Origin: JAYRWN01 sp041917975 | GTDB lineage: Bacteria > Bacteroidota > Bacteroidia > Chitinophagales > Saprospiraceae | Assembly: GCA_041917975.1 (NCBI GenBank) | Contig: JAYRWN010000044.1 | Coordinates: forward strand, 1 to 6,625 | Direction: 5' to 3' | Length of the DNA stretch: 6,625 bases | Shown: positions 1-3,627 of the stretch, piece by piece | Layout of the letters: each line of letters opens with the position of its first letter | Numbering within the stretch: the stretch's first letter is position 1 | The notes under the pieces: generated by a model | What the model saw: only the letters and a program-made list of their open reading frames with translations | What the model was told of the DNA's origin: nothing | Database searches by the model: none | Position numbers and translations under genes: made by a program

Positions 1-668
1 GCTAACACCACGCGGGGGGTAATCCGGGTGAAATCAGGTTGAAACAAAAAACGCAATCCAGCCGTGAATGCTCCGCTAAACATGGCGTAAATGACCAGTC
101 CGACCAACAAAATAAACAGAGCTGGGGTCATCCATCCCGTATAGCGCTCCAGTCCTCCTTGCACGCCTTGAGCGACTATCCAGCCGGTAGCGAGGACAAA
201 CACGCCCTGGGCGGTCATCAAGCGGAATGGATCGGCCAATAGGTTTTGATAAAAGGTTGCCGAAGTCCCGGCAGTAAGGTCAGCCAGGTTACCCAGGAGG
301 GATTGCAGGGTATAATCCAGGGTCATCCCGGCAATGACACAATAAAAACTGAGAATTAAAAACACCCCTACCATGGCTATCCACCCGAAAGTGGTCCACC
401 TTTTGTTCAGGCCATCGGTTTGGATCATGGTTTGTAATGAGCCGACCAAGCTGCGCCCGCCGCGGCGACCGATGAGCAGCTCAGCGGCTAATATCGGTAT
501 ACCCAATACCAACTGGGACAGGAGGTAAACGATCACAAAGGCCCCTCCGCCATTTTCACCGGCCAGATAAGGAAACTTCCAGATGTTGGCCAAACCAACG
601 GTACTGCCGATGGAGGCCAGCAGAAAGAGGGTGGTATTGGTCCAGGTTTTATTGGTGGTGGTCGTCAT
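1..668 (-). CDS. Neurotransmitter:sodium symporter family transporter, N-terminal half (cut by window start)
   Basis: Inner-membrane Na+-coupled importer of amino acids or related amines (NSS family, LeuT fold). From the ATG at 666-668, 222 codons read without a stop to the window edge; bacterial members are usually about 440-500 residues, so roughly half is visible. After a Thr-rich N-terminus, TM1 carries the family hallmark GSTVGLANIWKFPY (about residues 21-34) followed by ENGGGAF (38-44). This contains the unwound TM1 segment that in LeuT supplies Na+ and substrate contacts; Lys31 occupies the LeuT Arg30 gate position. TM2 ends in ELLIGRRGG, TM3 contains SFYCVIAGMTLDY, and the TM4-5 region ends with the conserved pattern SGAFTAGLRFLFQPDF. 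The start lies 3 bases after the aldo/keto reductase stop, with no Shine-Dalgarno motif (leader CCGATTAAAAA), so translation is probably coupled. Family certain; substrate not readable from this half. Confidence 0.92.
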   Translation of the reverse strand, partial: MTTTTNKTWTNTTLFLLASIGSTVGLANIWKFPYLAGENGGGAFVIVYLLSQLVLGIPILAAELLIGRRGGRSLVGSLQTMIQTDGLNKRWTTFGWIAMVGVFLILSFYCVIAGMTLDYTLQSLLGNLADLTAGTSATFYQNLLADPFRLMTAQGVFVLATGWIVAQGVQGGLERYTGWMTPALFILLVGLVIYAMFSGAFTAGLRFLFQPDFTRITPRVVL

Positions 669-671
669 TTT

Positions 672-1727
672 TTAATCGGTGGCTAATTGATTTAGATTAT
701 AGCGCATGATGGAACCGTGTGGTCCCTCTTTATCCCGCTCAAGATCAAAGGCATCCCCGGGTAAAGGGGTTAGTTGGTCCTGGGCTGCTCGAATACGTTG
801 TTTGTCCTGATCATCCAGCTGAAACGCAAAAACCTCCAATTGGCTGCTGAGATGCGCAGCATGGTGCGCGCCAATAATCACCCCTGCCACTTGTTTTTGC
901 TCCAAAATATAACGGGCCGCTACATTGGATATAGACGTTTGATGCCGGAGCGCCACCTTATGCAGTTCCTGCAACAGCGACTGAAAAACATCCCAACCTC
1001 CGCACGCGTCAAGGATTAATTTGTATTTCACCAGGGAGCGGTTAGCGAGAGGCGTCCTGGGCTCAGGTTGATTTAGCCAGGCGTTGCTTAAAAATCCTCC
1101 AGCCAGCGTGCCATAACACAAAAATCGCGTATGGACTGAGGCACAATAGTTTTGTAGCTGCTTTTCCGGCCGGCGGTCCAGCAGAGAATATTGCAGTTGC
1201 AGGGTAGAAAAGGTCAGACCGGCCTGAGCGAGTTCCTTGAGTGCGGAAGCATTAAAATTAGTGCCTGAAAGCAAGCGGATTTTTCCCGCCCGTTGCAGCT
1301 CGGTAAGCCAATGTGCAGACTCCACATACCGGGGAATACGATAATCCCACCAGCTGAATTGCACCATATCCAGACGTTCCAGACCCAGGCGGCGCAAAGA
1401 GCGGTCGATGATCTTTTCCACATAACTTTTGGTGATGGTGGGCAGCACGTCAAAATCAGGCACAAACTTGGTCAGCACCTGGATGTCGTCATGGTGTCCT
1501 AAACGTTTTTTGCGTTCTGCTAAAAACCGGCCGATCAAATTCTCCACGCCGGTGTAAATGTCGGCACAATCGAACGTGGTGATCCCGCACTCGGCATAGG
1601 ACCACATGTCGTGGATGACCTCCCCGGCATGACTAGAACTGTGTCCGGTAGACAATTGCCATCCGCCCTTCACCACTCGGGAAATGGAGAAATCGTCAGT
1701 CAGGCTCACCCGCTCTACCTGCTGCAT
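672..1727 (-). CDS. Aldo/keto reductase with Ser in place of the catalytic His
   Basis: Cytosolic (alpha/beta)8-barrel oxidoreductase of the aldo/keto reductase superfamily, normally NAD(P)H-dependent carbonyl reduction; 351 residues with the chosen start. Tetrad residues seen: Asp53 and Tyr58 in TTFDCADIYTGVE, Lys87 in VLTKF. The fourth position, normally His after the RLGLERLDMVQ strand, reads QFSWWDY, so Ser125 replaces it. Other barrel elements present: SGTNFNA (strand/loop 5), LQLQYSLLDRRPE, CYGTLAGGFLS, and the cofactor-tail region VIIGAHHAAHLSSQLE. I chose the ATG at 1725-1727, one base after the upstream stop (TAA-A-ATG), because the product then starts MQQVERVSL as AKRs usually do. 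In-frame ATG at 1745 and TTG at 1766 would overlap the upstream gene and add only 6 or 13 basic residues. Second gene of a tight minus-strand trio. Family certain, substrate unknown; the missing His makes ordinary catalysis uncertain. Confidence 0.92.
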   Translation of the reverse strand: MQQVERVSLTDDFSISRVVKGGWQLSTGHSSSHAGEVIHDMWSYAECGITTFDCADIYTGVENLIGRFLAERKKRLGHHDDIQVLTKFVPDFDVLPTITKSYVEKIIDRSLRRLGLERLDMVQFSWWDYRIPRYVESAHWLTELQRAGKIRLLSGTNFNASALKELAQAGLTFSTLQLQYSLLDRRPEKQLQNYCASVHTRFLCYGTLAGGFLSNAWLNQPEPRTPLANRSLVKYKLILDACGGWDVFQSLLQELHKVALRHQTSISNVAARYILEQKQVAGVIIGAHHAAHLSSQLEVFAFQLDDQDKQRIRAAQDQLTPLPGDAFDLERDKEGPHGSIMRYNLNQLATD

Positions 1728-1728
1728 T

Positions 1729-2082
1729 TTATTCAGCCCAGTCATTCGTTTCCGGCAGGGGAACAACGGTGGTTTCCGCCCGGGTAAAGGTGCGCTTTCC
1801 CATCCGGTTTATTTTAAAGCGCGCCCCGCAATAGGGATCCGGACAGGCGATGATGTGATCCGTGGCCATCCAGTCGGCCGGGTTTAAAGGCCGCTGTTTG
1901 GTCGGCAGCAAGGGCAACAGCGCAGCCAGGGCATACATGGAAAAGGGCCGGTCACCTAGGAAATACAGGTTTTCTCCGCGTACTTCAAAAGCATTGCCCA
2001 CCACATGGCTGCATACGAACGGTCGTTCGCCTTCGATCACTTCCACGCGCAGGTCATAAAGTTCAAAAGAAGCCTCTGCCAT
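1729..2082 (-). CDS. TIGR04076 family small protein (possible Cys/His metal site)
   Basis: Small soluble protein of 117 residues, no signal peptide or membrane helix. From memory it matches the TIGR04076 family: an N-terminal ELYDLRVEVIEGERPFVC strand pair, then RGENLYFLG, then the very characteristic SMYALAALLPLLPTKQRP and WMATDHIIACPDPYCGARF, and a C-terminal RTFTRAETTVVPL. Function of the family is not established as far as I know. Cys24 and His26 (PFVCSH) plus Cys80 and Cys85 (CPDPYC) could form a four-ligand metal site; that is my inference from spacing. It is the first gene of the minus-strand trio, followed after one base by the aldo/keto reductase, which suggests a shared pathway or a helper role to that enzyme. 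No Shine-Dalgarno; the leader before ATG is AT-rich. The C-terminal tail ETNDWAE is beyond the conserved part. Confidence 0.87.
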   Translation of the reverse strand: MAEASFELYDLRVEVIEGERPFVCSHVVGNAFEVRGENLYFLGDRPFSMYALAALLPLLPTKQRPLNPADWMATDHIIACPDPYCGARFKINRMGKRTFTRAETTVVPLPETNDWAE

Positions 2083-2175
2083 AAAGTTATTTTTAGGTTA
2101 CTTTTTTAAAATTTCATCACTATCTCTAAGCAATATTAATAAACTTTTAGTTATCTCAAAATAATAACCTTTATG
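2080..2175. repeat. Imperfect inverted repeat covering the two divergent start codons
   Basis: Read on the minus strand, 2091-2080 is AATAACTTTATG; on the plus strand, 2163-2175 is AATAACCTTTATG. The arms differ by one inserted C and each ends exactly in the start codon of its gene, 71 bases apart. A second pair, AGGTTA at 2095-2100 and TAACCT at 2165-2170, is also inverted, so both leaders contain TAACCT. This could be a shared translation-initiation context, an operator with two half sites, or chance in AT-rich DNA. Confidence 0.45.
2083..2172. promoter_or_regulatory. Divergent AT-rich intergenic region, probable promoters for both sides
   Basis: Ninety bases separate the divergent starts of the TIGR04076 gene (minus) and the 465-residue membrane protein (plus), so promoters for both units are expected here unless the minus trio is read through from further upstream. 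I find no clean sigma70 or Bacteroidota (TTG...TAnnTTTG) promoter. The best minus-strand candidate is TTGAGA, 15 bases, then TAATAT, which is weak. Neither start has a Shine-Dalgarno motif; both have A/T-rich leaders, as is common in Bacteroidota. Confidence 0.4.
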
Positions 2176-3570
2176 CATAATTTACCATTCAGTACTGATC
2201 AACTACTGAAAGCAGTTGATGAGTCGGCAAAAAGAAGTAGAACCATTCTAATAATATTAATTTTTACATGTTTCTTGGTTCTAATGGCCCTAATGAATTC
2301 CTTAATCCCAAAATTCAATTGGTTTAAATCCAAAGCAGAGCTTCATAGATTGATGTTGACATATATTATTTTCCCTAATGAACAAAATAATAAATCAGGG
2401 GAATCAGATCAAAGTTTTGCAAGCTTATCAGAATTTATTATCAAAAATGAGAACAATATAAATACTAATTTTGATAATAACCTTTGTAAATTAATAGACA
2501 CAATAGATAATTATTATAGATTACCAATAATCTTAAAACTAAGAAGCCCAATAAAATATGCGATAAACGATCAGTCAGTAAATAAGAGGGTAGAAAAATA
2601 TATTTTAATTGGCAAAGCAATAAACTATTTAATAAGTCATAGTATATATGATAAAAATTATCTTTTAATATTAAATGAATTATATGATGAAAAGCAAATT
2701 GAATATTTAGATTTTATAAGAGTTCCAATATTAGGAATTTCATTCCATGTCAACTATTTAGGTATTTATAGTGGATTTATTATTTCTTCATTGCTAATAA
2801 TATTTTATTTCAGCTTGATGAGAGAAAGAATTAATTTAAAAATAACTTTTTTAAGAAGTTGGATGGAAATAAAACATCATCATTATTATTTGTATGAATA
2901 TGCATCTATGCTTCAAGTGTTAAGTATTCCAATTAAGTTATTTTCTTCAAGGGCCAAGAGAAGCTACACATATGATTTTTTTTCAAAAATCGCTAAAATA
3001 TTTCCATTTATTACATATTTTACATTATTTTCATATGACAGCTACACTATTTGGATTGGAAAGGAAACAAATGATATGATGACAAACATTACAATAAATA
3101 TAAGTTTCATTTTTTTAGTTATAATATCATATTACACCAAGAAAGTTATTGATCAATGGGTTCAAATGGATGTATTATGGGAAAATCAAGCAACGGAATT
3201 TAATTTTGAATACATACTAGAATCCATTGGAATTGAAAAAGAAATCGAACTTAAAAATTTGGTTCAATCAAAATTAAACAAGGACTTAAAGAACAATGTA
3301 ATTAAACTTTGGCAAATATCATTAGATGAATTTATATGTTCAAATAAGAAAATATCGCCAAATGGTTCATACAAGTTACTTAATAATTTTATTAATGATT
3401 GTTTCAATATTCAACCTGATGTACCTCAAAAAAACTCAGAGAACTTAGCATCTTGGGATATGTTATTGGATTGGTATTATAATTCTGGTCAAAAAAATGT
3501 GAGCCACGATTTTAGATCATCTTTATCAAATGCAATAATGGAATATAAAAAGAAATGTCTAATCCCTTAA
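2173..3570 (+). CDS. Uncharacterised four-helix membrane protein, AT-rich, unrecognised
   Basis: 465 residues, ATG start, and three consecutive in-frame TAA stops (3568-3576). I do not recognise a characterised family. Predicted layout: basic N-terminus (KAVDESAKRSR, 13-23); TM1 about 24-45; a soluble stretch of about 145 residues (46-190); VPILGISFHVN (184-194) leading into TM2 about 196-216; a basic loop RERINLKITFLRSW (217-230) with a His/Tyr cluster KHHHYYLYEY (234-243); TM3 about 276-295; short loop; TM4 about 305-322; then a roughly 140-residue Lys-rich tail. Positive residues put both termini and the 217-275 loop in the cytoplasm and 46-190 outside. The VPxLGIxF...NxLG...RExxNL pattern around TM2 reminds me of a recurring motif in uncharacterised bacterial membrane proteins, unverified. 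Composition and strand differ from its neighbours, suggesting transfer. A sustained open frame of this length in about 25% GC DNA, with coherent topology, argues for a real gene. Confidence 0.83.
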   Translation: MHNLPFSTDQLLKAVDESAKRSRTILIILIFTCFLVLMALMNSLIPKFNWFKSKAELHRLMLTYIIFPNEQNNKSGESDQSFASLSEFIIKNENNINTNFDNNLCKLIDTIDNYYRLPIILKLRSPIKYAINDQSVNKRVEKYILIGKAINYLISHSIYDKNYLLILNELYDEKQIEYLDFIRVPILGISFHVNYLGIYSGFIISSLLIIFYFSLMRERINLKITFLRSWMEIKHHHYYLYEYASMLQVLSIPIKLFSSRAKRSYTYDFFSKIAKIFPFITYFTLFSYDSYTIWIGKETNDMMTNITINISFIFLVIISYYTKKVIDQWVQMDVLWENQATEFNFEYILESIGIEKEIELKNLVQSKLNKDLKNNVIKLWQISLDEFICSNKKISPNGSYKLLNNFINDCFNIQPDVPQKNSENLASWDMLLDWYYNSGQKNVSHDFRSSLSNAIMEYKKKCLIP

Positions 3571-3627
3571 TAATAATCTAGAAGATCTAAAAGATCAAAT
3601 GATAAAACGTTAAACAAAATTAATTTC
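3571..3627. other. Convergent AT-rich spacer with short imperfect tandem repeat
   Basis: Fifty-seven bases lie between two convergent stop codons. After the extra TAA codons there is a degenerate 9-base repeat: TCTAGAAGA (3577-3585), TCTAAAAGA (3586-3594) and a poorer third copy TCAAATGAT (3595-3603). Possible hairpins (TAGA-aga-TCTA; GATC-taaaa-GATC) have only 4-base AT-rich stems and no adjoining U-run, so I do not call an intrinsic terminator. Confidence 0.4.

Larger units (their letters stand above)
2083..3627. other. AT-rich island, probable laterally acquired single-gene insertion
   Basis: Base composition changes abruptly at about 2083 and back at about 3640. Hand counts of 60-base lines give 8 G/C at 2641-2700, 21 at 2281-2340 and 18 at 3481-3540, against 35 at 3781-3840. 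The block contains one plus-strand gene between two minus-strand genes that point the same way. No transposase, integrase, tRNA target or clear direct repeats at the ends are visible, so the mechanism of entry is unknown. The composition and strand break are observed; acquisition by transfer is inferred. Confidence 0.62.

Noticed and set aside
39..242. 67-codon plus-strand open frame at the window start
   Set aside because: The minus strand encodes an unmistakable NSS transporter here; the plus frame is low-complexity and unlike any family.
1293..1502. Plus-strand open frames inside the aldo/keto reductase gene
   Set aside because: Antisense shadows of a clearly conserved enzyme; no family features.
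1728..1766. Upstream TTG (1766) or ATG (1745) start for the aldo/keto reductase
   Set aside because: Either would overlap the TIGR04076 gene and add a short basic tail not typical of AKRs; the ATG at 1727 directly follows the previous stop.
2173..3570. Calling the membrane protein a phage-defence or toxin gene
   Set aside because: The lateral signature fits, but no defence domain, catalytic motif or neighbouring immunity gene is visible.
3571..3627. Bidirectional intrinsic terminator between convergent genes
   Set aside because: Only 4-base AT-rich stems with no GC-rich hairpin and no clear T-run next to them.
2083..3627. Transposon or insertion sequence
   Set aside because: No transposase motif in the single encoded protein, no terminal inverted repeats at the island ends and no evident target-site duplication; the inverted repeat at 2080-2175 is confined to the left side.
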